NCBI GenBank assembly: GCA_003342895.1 | Contig: PTFA01000542.1 | Location: forward strand, 90,001-154,000 | Reading direction: 5' to 3' | DNA length: 64,000 nucleotides | DNA from: Casuarius casuarius | Taxonomy: Eukaryota; Chordata; Aves; Casuariiformes; Casuariidae | The notes under the pieces: generated by a model | What the model was told of the DNA's origin: nothing | The model's input: the letters and a program-made list of their open reading frames with translations, nothing else | The model's database searches: none | In this document: positions 52,885 through 63,482 of the stretch, piece after piece | How the letters are laid out: the number at the start of each line of letters is the position of its first letter | Numbering within the stretch: the first letter of the stretch is position 1 | Made by a program: the position numbers and the translations under genes

Positions 52885-53390
52885 GAAAGAAATCAGGGAA
52901 CTGTAGACTGGTCAGCTGAAGTGAGCTTCAGCCCCCAGGAAAATCATGAAATCAGTCCTCTTGGAGCACACTTATGTGTGCTTGAAGGAGAAGATCAGCA
53001 ACAGTCAGCATGTATTCATCAACTGTAAATCATACCTGACCAATCTGTTTGCCTTCTGTGACAAAATGGCAGGATTTGTGGACTACAGGGGAGCAGTGGA
53101 TGTCACTTACCTCAACTTTAGCAAGGCTTTTGACACTGTCTCCCAGAGTATTCTTGTATCTAAGTTAAATGCTATGGTGTAGACGGATGGACAATTTGAT
53201 GAATGGTTGAGCTCAGAGGGTCACGGTCAATGGGCCATAGTTTAACTGGATGCCCGTAACAAATAGAGTACTGCAGGGGTCAATCCTGGGATTTGTCCTG
53301 GCTGACATCTTTATCAATGGCCTTCAGGGAGCAATGGAGCACACTCTTGTCAAGTTTGCAGGTTGTACCAAAATGTGGGATGCTGTCAAT
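52592..53390 (+). pseudogene. CR1 reverse transcriptase remnant
   Basis: Parts of the LINE reverse transcriptase remain readable in two frames. Motif A has Asn where the LDF aspartate is expected. Motif C, normally FADD, reads FAGC, so both catalytic aspartates there are lost. Frame breaks and a stop (TAG within AGTAGTTCATG near 52735) confirm decay. The fragment lies in intron 8 in the same orientation as PAX5. Confidence 0.85.
52849..52892 (+). repeat. Poly(A)/(GAAA)n microsatellite inside CR1 coding sequence
   Basis: Twenty-two A are followed by GAAAA and GAAA units, immediately before ATCAGGGAACTGTAGACTGG. In CR1 the equivalent place encodes a Lys-rich stretch before DPGNYRPV, so the repeat probably grew from AAA/AAG lysine codons. 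Confidence 0.75.
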
Positions 53391-53442
53391 ATGCCTGAGG
53401 TCCCTTCTAACCTGAATTATCCTATGATCCTATGATTCTATG

Positions 53443-54269
53443 TTTTGATTAGGGTACTGCTGAAAATGGACCACAGAATCAGAAATTCATGTGCTTCTGT
53501 CTCATATTATTAACAGAGAGGGAGTCAGTAACCTGTTAAAAGGAGGAAGACAGGTTTTCCTCTGAAAATCAGTTATGCTAGTAGTCCATGCAGAGTACAC
53601 AAATATGATAACTCTGACCTAGAATGGAAGCACTATTACATAAGACAATATATCACCCACAAAGGCAGGAGGGAGCAGTTATGGCACAGGACAGTGTCTA
53701 ATATTTATAGAGAGACCCTGAGAAGTTGCCCTCCACATTTCTTCTTCCACTTATGGCTACAGTCTCATCCTCCTCCAATGCCAGCAGACTGCTGCTCCTG
53801 GGCTCGCTCACCTGACTTTTTGTGTGTTCCTGCACTTTGTGCCTGAACCAGTATGGGTCAGCTCTTCCTTCGGGAGGTCAGAATTGAAAGGGGATCAGAC
53901 ATAAAATCAGTGACTTGATGTGAATGACTTCACTGTTCCTGCATTTATTCAAAGGAGGGAAAAGATCTATAGCTTCCCTCTAGCATCTTTTGTATGAAAT
54001 GACAGCATCCTGAGATCAGCCACTGTAAGCTGTCCTAGCCATCCTGCATTCTTGGCCTATGGATAGGACCTAGTACTTTAAGGATAGCAACAACTCCTTA
54101 TACTAAATAATTCTGGAATAATTTGCCCAAAGGGGACATTTCTTTTTAATCCTCATCATTTAATGGCTTATGTCCTGAAGCATGAGAGTATATAAATATA
54201 TATGTTTATGTTTTCTAATGTAACTCTCTGGATGTTCTCATTATCTGTTTAGAGGCTTAATCCACTATT
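53443..54269. other. Intron 8 stretch without recognisable genes
   Basis: About 0.8 kb between repeat fragments. No exon, RNA gene or nameable element was recognised. Confidence 0.6.
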
Positions 54270-54360
54270 GATTCCTACTAAATCCTTCATCCCAGTACTA
54301 CCTCCAAGTAGTAAATTCCATAGGTTAATGATGTGTTGTTATATGTAGAAAGAATCTCTC
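54270..54360 (-). mobile_element. Possible old CR1/L3-like LINE scrap
   Basis: The stretch around TAAATTCCATAGGTTAATGA and GTTGTTATATGTAGAAAGAA resembles the reverse complement of the C-terminal coding part of ancient CR1/L3-type LINEs seen across amniotes. It is short and diverged. Recognition is from general familiarity with these repeats, not an alignment. Confidence 0.35.
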
Positions 54361-54398
54361 GGTTTCATTTTGGTATTATTGCTATTGTTTGTTCATAC

Positions 54399-54468
54399 TT
54401 GAGCAGGAGGGTTGGACTAGATGATCTCCAGAGGTCCATTCCAATGTCAACCATTCTGTGATTCTATG
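54399..54468 (+). mobile_element. CR1 LINE 3' tail (about 70 bp)
   Basis: GGTTGGACTAGATGATCTCC, AGAGGTCCATTCCAATGTCA and the 8-mers ATTCTGTG and ATTCTATG form the canonical CR1 3' UTR end. The copy is extremely 5'-truncated. It sits just after an older LINE-like scrap in the opposite orientation. Confidence 0.93.
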
Positions 54469-57400
54469 ACGCTGTGATGACACCCCCTTACAGTGGTCAA
54501 TCATGGTGAGACAGAGGGAAACATGGGGAACTGTGCCGGAGCTGCAGCTTGTATGCCTGCTCTAAAGAGCAGCAGCTCAGGACACTGAAGAGGCGTTTAC
54601 CAGACCACAGCAGCCTCAAGATGAAGGCCTAATATCTCTGCCTAGACCTCTTTCACACAACATTGTAAAATATGAGTGCTTCTGTCTGTAGTGATTACTG
54701 TACATATACTGATTCTGATTCCTTCACATATATAGCCCTCAGGTTAGCTCTGAGACTTGGTAGCAATGTGAGTTTTGCTGTGTCCAGGTGATAGAGAGGA
54801 AGTTTGCCCTGGAACCACAGTAAGCCTCCTGCACCTGATCCCTGTGCTTGGTCTCTTTGCTCCCAAAGACCCCTGTTTCTGTCTCTGATTTTATGGGATA
54901 ACCAGAGGGAGTAGGCAGGGCTCCCTTGCAACAGTTCTTTTAAAAGAACACCTCTCTGTGCCTTTAGGTTGAACATGGTACTTCCCTGTGATGGGGATGC
55001 GACCCAGACACAGCAAGCAGGGAGGACAATCTTGCTCCAGTCTTCTATTCCACAGCCCACCTGACATGCAGTTTCTGCCTCCTGAGCGCACTCCTGACCC
55101 ATTTCCATTTCCTTGCTTGCCTAGAGTAGACAGTGGGTCACAGTACTGTTCATACTCCCAAAAGAGTGAGTGTAAGGGGACAGGTTGGACTGGAGACTAC
55201 ACTGTGTTCATGCTTGAGAAAGCCACTTGTACTTCAGGGCTTAGAGTGTTCACTTGCCCACACCACGAAGCTTCTATTACTGTAATTTAATTGGAAAAAG
55301 ATTATGCTTAAGTACTCATGCTTGTTCGTTTAAATATTTATTCCCGTTTTTGTATTAGAAGTGCTCAGAAAACAGCCCTTGTTACCCTTGTTTTTTTGGG
55401 TTTATTTTTTTCCACTTTTCCCTTCTCCTTTTCTCTGGGGAGGAATTCTCATCTTATGTCTATGTCTTCTTTTCCACTGGACTGTCATTCACCTTGTCCT
55501 CTTGGGGCTCTGAGCATAGGGTGACAGTAAAGGGTAGACTGTCCGGAATAGAGATGCTGAAAATATAGTCATTAATGGGACTCTCGAAACCCAGATGTCC
55601 TTTCTGAACACTGGTAATTTGTTTTTAATGAAAAACCACGCAGTGACCCTGAACAAATGAATTTCCTTTATATGAAGTCTATGTGCAATTACCCGACTAA
55701 AGGTACTTGAAAACAGTGTCATTCAAAATGGGGCTTTAGGAAAAAAAAGCATAGTAATGGTGCCATTAACAACCTTTTATCTAAAAGAAGATGCTGGTTC
55801 TAACACACAAAACAGAAAAAGATGATATTAGGAAACAAAATATGTAGTTTTCTGAAGAATTTTTCCCTGAGATTAGCTACGAAAACTGTATATGGGGTAG
55901 ACATTAATGCAGTGAGAGAAGTTAGATTGTATGACTTTTCCCTGTTTAGGCTGTTTGTCTCACCTAAGCCTGTAAGGGAAGACAGCCTCTCTCTCAACCA
56001 TCTTGAAACAGAATGTATAGCAATTTTGTAAGAAGTACAGAGACACAACTGTTGTATCACAGCTGAGATCAAAAGGCAAGTATTAAGATTTAGTAGGTTC
56101 TAAATAAAGCCTTTAGGCATTATTTTATTTTATTTTTTTCCCCAGGGAGCCTGAAGACTTTAGTCAAGCTTATCATCATGAGATTGTGTTATTTGTTCTG
56201 GCTTTGTGTACAGCTACTGCCTTCATCAAAGTTTTCTGATAGCATTTTGTAATCTCCTGACATGCAGCAGTAAATATTTGAAAGCAAGTTAGCTCGGAGG
56301 TAAAACACTTAAAAGCAGGGACAGAGGAAGAAAATTACAATATGTAACATAGTAGAGAGAGTCAGGTGAAGAAAACCTGAACCATGTTTTCTTCTGATTT
56401 GCAGCATAAGGCTAGAAGTTATTGATTACTGAAAGAACTCTTGATTTACACCCATAAAAGTGAGAAGAAAATCAGGGTCTTAATTTAAAAACACCTGCAG
56501 TAAATGAGGAATAAATACTTAACATTCCTCTGTAGAAAGTTTGTAAAATCTCCATGAAATCCGAAGATGATTTCTAAATCTATTAACCAACTCACATGTT
56601 TCATACTCTGATTTGTGTCAAGGATTCTTTTCTCTGTTCTGATTATGGTCACTTATTTGTGCCAGTATCATGACTTTTTCCAGCGCCAGTATGTAATGGG
56701 TCTTACTATATTTCTATTACTTGTATCTACTCCCACTATATATGTTGTTAATAATGTCAACATATGCGAAGATGAGGGCTAGATCTGCAACATGGTGATA
56801 AGATGAGCTATTAGTAGCCTTTTCTCATTCATCTCCAGACTATATTGCCATGATTCAATTGAGTCATGTTCAGCATTGCGAAGCAGCTTATGGACATGAC
56901 AGCTACTTCCCTGCTACTTCCCTGGGTCTGAACATTCCTATGATCTTGAGTGTGGAAGTCTGAAGTCTCAGAAATGCCCACTTCTGAGAGATAGAGGTGA
57001 AGGCTGCCCCAACCTCTGCTTTGTAGAACCAAGTCTGACCTAAAGGTAGCAGTTGATGGGGGGGTCCCAATGACATCAGTAGGCGTTGGACTAATCTCTG
57101 TGTCACCAGATGCTGCTGCCTGTGTGTTACAGCGGTGAACCTGAGAATTTGTCTTGCCTTCTATGGCTGCAGCCTTGGTGTACATCCAGCCATCCCAGGG
57201 AGCTGTTGGTGTTTAGCTGATGCTAAAAATTCAACTGCAGAATACGGAGCAAGTGACAAAACTCACCGGCAATACCAATGAGCTTAGTACCTGCATGCGG
57301 TCAGTCTTAAAACAGAAAGAGGCAGGTTTCCTTCATGTTCTGCTCCCAAGAACATCTCTTCTGGGAGGTAATATCTGTAAGGTCTATAGGGCTAGCACAT

Positions 57401-60400
57401 GGCTCTTCTGCTTGCTTCTGAAGGAGCATGCAGTGTTGCTTGCACATTCAGGCTGAAATCCTAATACTGCTGAGATGCATGGCAAGGATGCTTTTGGTAT
57501 TGCTGAGGCCACTCCAGGCCCCCTGTACTCTGACTCTCAGCTTGAGAATCCACTGGTCTGATGTTCTCAGGTGCTGAGTGTTCATGACATCACCTGGCAG
57601 ACTTTTACAACACAGATGGATTTTGATCAGGCAGGGGGGGATGTCCTGAGAAATCTGTTGTGTTTTCCATGAGCAGCCAGAAACCTAGATTCCAGACTGT
57701 CTACTAGGGTAGCTTTCGTGAATTTAATTTGTAGCTGCCCGAGGATCTTATCTTTCCTCATGAAAGAGTTCACAGTTCATTCTATGAATGTCATGTAGCT
57801 CAAATCCAGTCATCATCCAGAACTCCCCATAAAAATGCTTGTTCCTCCAGATGCTCACAAAACAGTGTTACAGCTTCCACTGTTAAAACTAGAGGAGCTA
57901 CTGCAAACGATAGAAAGTATTGACATTTGGGACAGGGGAGTGTGTCTTCTTCTGGTAAATGAATTTATTGTTTTCACTATGTGTAAGACTCTATAAAGGT
58001 GCCTCCCCACTCCTCCGTAATCTCAAAAGGCAAATCCTAGAAAAGGTTCATTGCAAATCAAGAAGCAAGTAACATGCCATCATAAATATCTTAGGGCAAC
58101 ACCATATTACAAAAAAACTGATAAATGATTCCTTTCATTAATAATGAAGCAGATAGATAAATATTTTTCTACTGCTCCTGTATATCTTGAACAAACAGCT
58201 ACTAGTATCAAGGAAGCCTAACAAAACATGTTGGTGTTCACCTTTCAAGAAAGTAATTGCTGCACTTGTACAGAATACAGATTAAAAAATTATATTATTT
58301 TCAATATGATCTTGTCCGACATTATTTCATTAAATCGATTTAAAAATTACATTGGAGAGAGCAAGAAAGTTAAATGTTTGAACTGGAAAAGCCAAGTCTC
58401 TAGCTCTACTGTTCCCAAACATGTCTCTTTCTTACAGACCAGATTTTCAGCTGGGGTCAATTAATCCAGAGCCCCTGACTTTCAAGGCACTTTCCTGCTT
58501 TACACCAGCTGAGAATGTAGTCCCAAGTGTTTAATGTACGATCAAGCTAGTCTAGTCTCTGTGCTGGTTCACTTTGCGCCAACCATAATTCCCTCTCCCT
58601 CCCTTTAAAATGAAACATTATGCATATCTAAACATAAGTAAGCAAGGCAAACTGTGTATAAACAAAAGGTTCCATATTTAGAAGTGAGGAGAAGGAGAAA
58701 AAACATATTGTATTGCTCCACTCTTTGGAAATTTCTATGCATTTGTAATAACAAAATTACCATAATTTGCTCGTTAACGCAGCTAGATCAGTCAAGCATT
58801 GTTCCAAACATGCAGAGGCTGCTTCTCGCTCTAGGTCTGCCAGTGAGTTAAGCACGGGGAGAATTAGCATGCAAATAGCCCTAATTCGGCAGTCGAGCTG
58901 TCAGATTTGCATTCAGTGGCTTGTTTCGTTTGAAATCCCTGACAGGAGCGACTTATGCAATCCCACCCTCAAGTAGATCCAGCCAGAAGAGGCATCAAGG
59001 GGGCACTTCCTGAGTGACAGTTTGGCTAGTTTCAGTCAAATAGATCAGTCACATCAACTGGTAACAGTGTACAGCTACTCCGGGGAGTTTGAGGGGGTGG
59101 GGAGAACGTGGGGGGTTATGATTTCCAGCCAGACCTGGCCACCGAAACTTTCCCCACCCCATCAAAGGCTTGTGGCACAGAGTTTTGAGCTCCTGCAGCT
59201 GACTAAAAGATTTGTTTGAAACACTGCTTGTGAGATAAAGGAGTGTATCAAAGGGTTTTTATATTCAGATATTGATTTTCAAGTTAAGTCACTGCTTGCT
59301 GAAAAAAGACTTCTTGCTGAGGAGTGTTTAATGTTGATGGACGAAAGTCCGTCTTTATAATCATTTCTTCTTGTACTCTACCTAAGACTCCCTGCTCATT
59401 TGTGGTAACTGAACTCGTGTAGCATAATTGTAGAGGCTGCAATGCTAGACAAAACAAATAGCACACCATGGATGGCAGAACTTGGCTACTCTGCACAAAT
59501 ACATGTCTTCTACTTTATTCCAGAGCCATCTGCTGCCAGTACAAAAGGAGAAGGAGGGAAGTAGGACGTGTTCAGTGCTTGATCTTGATTACAGAGCTAG
59601 GACCTGAACTGCAGCAGAACAAGCTTGTTTGAAAGAATTCTGACTTCTTCTGACTTCTTATACAAGGCTACATCCTGTGTCTCCCAGGCAGGGGAAAAAC
59701 AGTGGGACCTGTGCATCTTTTCTTGTCTCCGTGCACTGAGTTGAAGTATCCAGAAAGCGATACTGGCAGCAGTCTAAAAATAGTTTCCTGTTGATAGTTC
59801 ATTCAGTGTTTTAAGTCTGACTCATTGCCCATCTTTAAGTAACACTTGTGATTATAACAGCAACAGCAAAACTTTAGAAAGTCAATTGTTGCTGGTGTTG
59901 TTTTATGACATTATGAAACTGTTTTCTATCCTCTGCAAGCCAGCTGGTTTTGGGCCCCTTTCTGCTGGACACATTGCAAACACAGCAAGCATAAGTCTCT
60001 GCCCCAAAATACTTGCAGCCAGAATATAAGTCACTTGTAGATGACATATGCTTAAAGTTCGTCCTCTGCTCATCCACAGCCCTGTGGGACCTGGTATTGG
60101 AGAATTGCCTGAAATGGGGCTGGTAGGAATCTGAGGAGTTTGTCATAGATATGGTCTGTTCACTTCCGTCAAGGATGGCTCCCAAGATCTTTTCCACTGG
60201 GCAGCCAGGCTCTAAACCTATCTTTTTTACAGGTGGGGGGCTGCAGGGTGCACTGCAACTGTTCCCCAAGAGACAGAGAGCTGCAAGACATGTAAATTTC
60301 CTTACGAGTAGAGTTTCTCATAGCAAGGCCCAAGAAAAATTATCACATGGTCTAGATTCCAGCTGGATCTGCTCTTTGATTATTCCTGGTATTGCCATCC

Positions 60401-60423
60401 TTCCTCTACATAAAGTTTCTTGA
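54469..60423. other. Intron 8 stretch without recognisable genes
   Basis: AT-rich intron with the octamer pair at 58869-58912 as its most notable content. There are short direct duplications (for example near 56911-56933 and 59639-59660). No exon, RNA gene or nameable transposon was recognised. Confidence 0.65.
58869..58912. promoter_or_regulatory. Inverted pair of perfect octamer motifs (candidate enhancer core)
   Basis: ATGCAAAT lies at 58869-58876 and its reverse complement ATTTGCAT at 58905-58912, 36 bp from start to start. Between them lie CTAATT and CAGTCGAGCTGTCAG, and CpGs persist nearby (58754-58950) in an otherwise CpG-poor intron. Octamers bind OCT1/OCT2 with the B-cell coactivator OCA-B, and PAX5 is a B-cell gene, so the location makes sense. 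That this is an enhancer is inference; neither conservation nor binding could be tested. Confidence 0.4.
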
Positions 60424-60600
60424 CAGGATCATTGTCTGACTTGCTTTTAAAAACAACAGTGACAGGGAATCCCCAGGAAACATGTTCCAGTTCTTAACTG
60501 TTCTCACTCTGAGAAAGTGTCCAGCCTAGATATTTCTTGCTGCAGACAAAGCATATTACTTCCCGTCCTGTCCTCTGCAGATGCCCTTCTTTTTGCGTAG
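60424..60600 (-). mobile_element. Ancient CR1-type LINE 3' region fragment
   Basis: The + strand reads like the reverse complement of old CR1 coding/3' sequence. CTTTTAAAAACAACAGTGAC is followed by GGGAATCC near 60464-60471, then CATGTTCCAGTTCTTAACTG, and CTTGCTGCAGACAAAGCATA precedes TTACTTCCCGTCCTGTCCTC. The order of these landmarks matches the family, but the divergence is high. Confidence 0.6.
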
Positions 60601-60606
60601 ATGCTC

Positions 60607-60624
60607 TTTTTTTTTTTTTTTTTT
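60607..60624. repeat. Poly(T) tract
   Basis: Eighteen consecutive T directly beside the old CR1 fragment. CR1 elements do not end in poly(A), so this is probably independent simple sequence. Confidence 0.75.
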
Positions 60625-62455
60625 ATATCATTTTGAAGAAAAGTGCTTAGGAAATATCTGTTGCTGGGAATATAAAACAAGGAAATAAGAAAGAGCTAAC
60701 CATATTTAGGAAGCCATGAAGTCCAAAATAGTTCTGATTTTAGAAAATTGTGGTTTGGATTAGCAAAGCACAGCATTAAAAAGCCAGTGAAGGTACCTGG
60801 TGTCCTGAGCTGTGTACAGGCATTGCTTCCTAGGTGGGAAAGCAAGACTGCCTGCTAACTCAAACCTGTTTGTGTTTGCAGGATTGAACTCAACTCCGCT
60901 GCTAGTGAAGATGAGGTGTCTCAGTCCTAGTACCAAAAAAGTGAGAGCACACAAAGTGCTATCTTTATTTCTGAGCGCTCATCAACATATGGTTGTATGC
61001 GCTTGTGTTATATCAGTACCCAGAGTTTTAAAAAATCAGAGAGGCAGACAGACAAAAGCATACCTTAAAGATACCTTAAATTGCCTGAATTACAGGCACC
61101 AGCATTTGTCACTGCAGTCAGTGATGCTGTGGGTGCTGGGTTGGGGCAGAGAACCAATCACATCTGTAAGGTGTTGGTTGCCTGTGGAAAAACAGACCAA
61201 GCCACCTAATCAGTCAGAGAGATTTTACACTCAGTTTTCTGACAAACTGTGTTTGACTATAAGCAAGTGCAAGTACTTCATGGCACATTGTATTCATCAG
61301 CAGAAAGAATGTGACATAACTTTTGTGTTCTCACAGTTCTGTGCTCTCTGCTCAGTTCAGTGTTCTCTGCTCAGTTCTGGCTGCAATGTGCTACGCAACA
61401 AGTGCGTGGTACCACCATGAAGGTAACAGCTGGGTGGCACTAAACACATGAGTTTATATTCCTGTCACTTCTTACCTATGTAGTTGAACTGTCAAATGTA
61501 TTATTGTGTGGTTGGTGTTTGGAATGATGCAATTTATTTTCACTCAGGGTGTTAAATATTGGCTACCAAATCTGTAGTCCACATTTAGCTGCTCATGGAA
61601 GGTATGCGTTTTTCAAGGCATGATTCCAAGTCTGAGTTTCTGTGTATGCTGAAAGATATGCCTGATCTTTGGGCCAGCCTGAGAGGTTTTTGCAAAGAAG
61701 AAGAGGCAAGAAGGTACAGGTTTATATCTTTAATTAGATAATCGCTCAGCTTTGTAGCATCAGAAAACACTTGCCAAGTTCATCAACAATGAACCTGATA
61801 TCTCCTCTTTCCAATGTAGGTGTAGTGTCAATGGAATGGAAAGAAAACCAAAGCAAATGAAAAGTTTTAAACAAAATGAAATGCCTTAGTCAAAGTGACA
61901 GAAAAGGCTCTGAAAGACCACTTATTTCGATGTCAGAACTTTCCTCTAAGAACACATTTTATATTAGAGATGGTTAAACTATGACAGAACAGCATTTTTT
62001 TGCTGGAAAACTGTTCCATCAGACAGTTGTAAACATCTGTATTAGTGAATGTAGGCAGGAAGAACTAAAGAACATCTCCTGTATGTTCTGCACATAGACT
62101 GTCTTACTGTGCTAGAAGAAGAACTGGGATGAGAAACTAAAAAGTCTCCAAAAAGATAGATGTTATCAGGGAATACGTCACTGGGCACTTTTGAGTATTA
62201 ATATCAATTGTCACCTATGATGACTACAATATATTTTGGATTGGGCTCTATATTGACTAGAAAATAAGTTGAAAAATTCAAATGCAACCTCTGCAATTAC
62301 TACATAAAAAGACTAAAAGCATCATTCTGAAGTTTGACATTTGTTTAATAGCACTAAATTCTGCAGTAAATTCTGTGAGTGTCAGGTAGCAGCAGCAAAG
62401 ATTACTTTGAAATACAGAACTCTTACCACAGAAACAATAACTTTACAGGATTGCC
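60625..62455. other. Intron 8 stretch; contains one unexplained 202-codon open frame
   Basis: Holds the + strand open frame 60812-61420, which I cannot assign to any family, and a 19-bp tandem duplication near 61335-61379. No splice-flanked PAX5 exon was recognised. Confidence 0.55.
61335..61379. repeat. 19-bp tandem duplication
   Basis: AGTTCTGTGCTCTCTGCTC is followed by AGTTCAGTGTTCTCTGCTC and a partial third copy, AGTTCTG. Short local duplication. Confidence 0.7.
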
Positions 62456-62501
62456 CAGAATCCGAGAATGGTAGAGGTTGGAAGGGACCTCTGGAGATCA
62501 T

Positions 62502-63482
62502 CTAGTCCAATGCCCACTCAAGCAGAGCCATTGAGAACAGGCTGTCCAGGACTGTGTCCGGATGGCTTTTGAATATCTCCAGGGATGAAGACTCCACAAC
62601 CTCTCTGGGCAACCTGTTCCAGTGCTCTATCACCCTTACAGGAAAGAAGTTTTTCCTCATATTCATATGGAACTTCCTGTGTTTCAATTTGTGCCTGTTG
62701 CCTCTTGTCCTGCCGCTGGGCACCACTGAAAATAATCTGGCCCCATCCTCTTGACACCCTTCCTTAAGATATTTGTATACATTGGTATGAAGTCTTCTCT
62801 TCTCCAGACTGAACAGTCCCAGGTCTCTTAGCCTTTGCTCATAAGAGAGATGCTCCCGTCCCTTCATCATCTTAGTAGCCCTTCGCTGCACTTGCTCCAG
62901 TAGCTCCATATCTCTCTTGTACAGCAGAGCCCAGAACTGGACACAGCACTCCAGGTGTGGACTAATTAAGGCTGAGAAGAGAGGAAGGATCACCTCCCTC
63001 AACTTGCTGGCAATGCTCCTCCTAATGCAACCCAGGATACCGCCGGCCTTCTTGGCCACAAGGACACATTGCTGGCTCATGGCCAACTTGGTGTCCACCA
63101 GGACTCCCAGGTCCTTCTCCACAGAGCTGCTTTCCAGCAGGTCAGCTGCCAGGTTGTACTGGTGCCTGGGGTTTTTCCTCCCCAGGCACAGGACCCTGCA
63201 CTTCCCTCTGTTGAACTTTGTGCGATTCCTCTCTGCCCATTTCTCCAGCCTGAGAGAGAGGTCCCTCCGTACAGCACCAGAGCCCTCTGATGTCTCAGCC
63301 ACCACTTTTGTAGCATCAGCACACTTACTAAGGGTGCACTCTCTCCCTTCATCCAGGTCACTGTTGAAAAATGCAGGACCCAGTACTGACCCCTGGGGGA
63401 CACTGCTAGCTACAGGCTTCCAACTAGACTTTGCACCACTGAGTACAACCCTCTGAGCTCTGCCATTCAGCCAGTTGTCAGT
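62502..63482 (-). pseudogene. CR1 ORF2, reverse transcriptase C-terminal half
   Basis: A frame open for about 320 codons runs from just after a TGA near 63483 down to the terminal stop near 62502. It reads [20 protein letters not shown], then [12 protein letters not shown], the motif C region KCADATKVV, then [17 protein letters not shown] and [20 protein letters not shown], ending with [20 protein letters not shown]. Motif C has lost one of the two catalytic aspartates (CADA instead of FADD), so the enzyme would be inactive even if expressed. No internal start is expected, because the frame is the tail of a larger protein. Confidence 0.9.

Larger units (their letters stand above)
52545..53442 (+). 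mobile_element. CR1 LINE fragment with 3' end
   Basis: The 3' terminus is diagnostic: AGGTCCCTTCTAACCTGAAT followed by three 8-mers (ATCCTATG twice, ATTCTATG once) ending at 53442. Upstream are ordered pieces of the CR1 reverse transcriptase: ALNIFFVSVFTSK near 52592-52630, an expanded lysine-rich stretch at 52849-52892, and motif A VDVTYLNFSKAFDTVS at 53097-53145. Then come LQGSILG near 53270 and the motif C region KFAGCTK near 53355. There are internal deletions relative to a full ORF2. The element is 5'-truncated and inactive. Confidence 0.93.
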
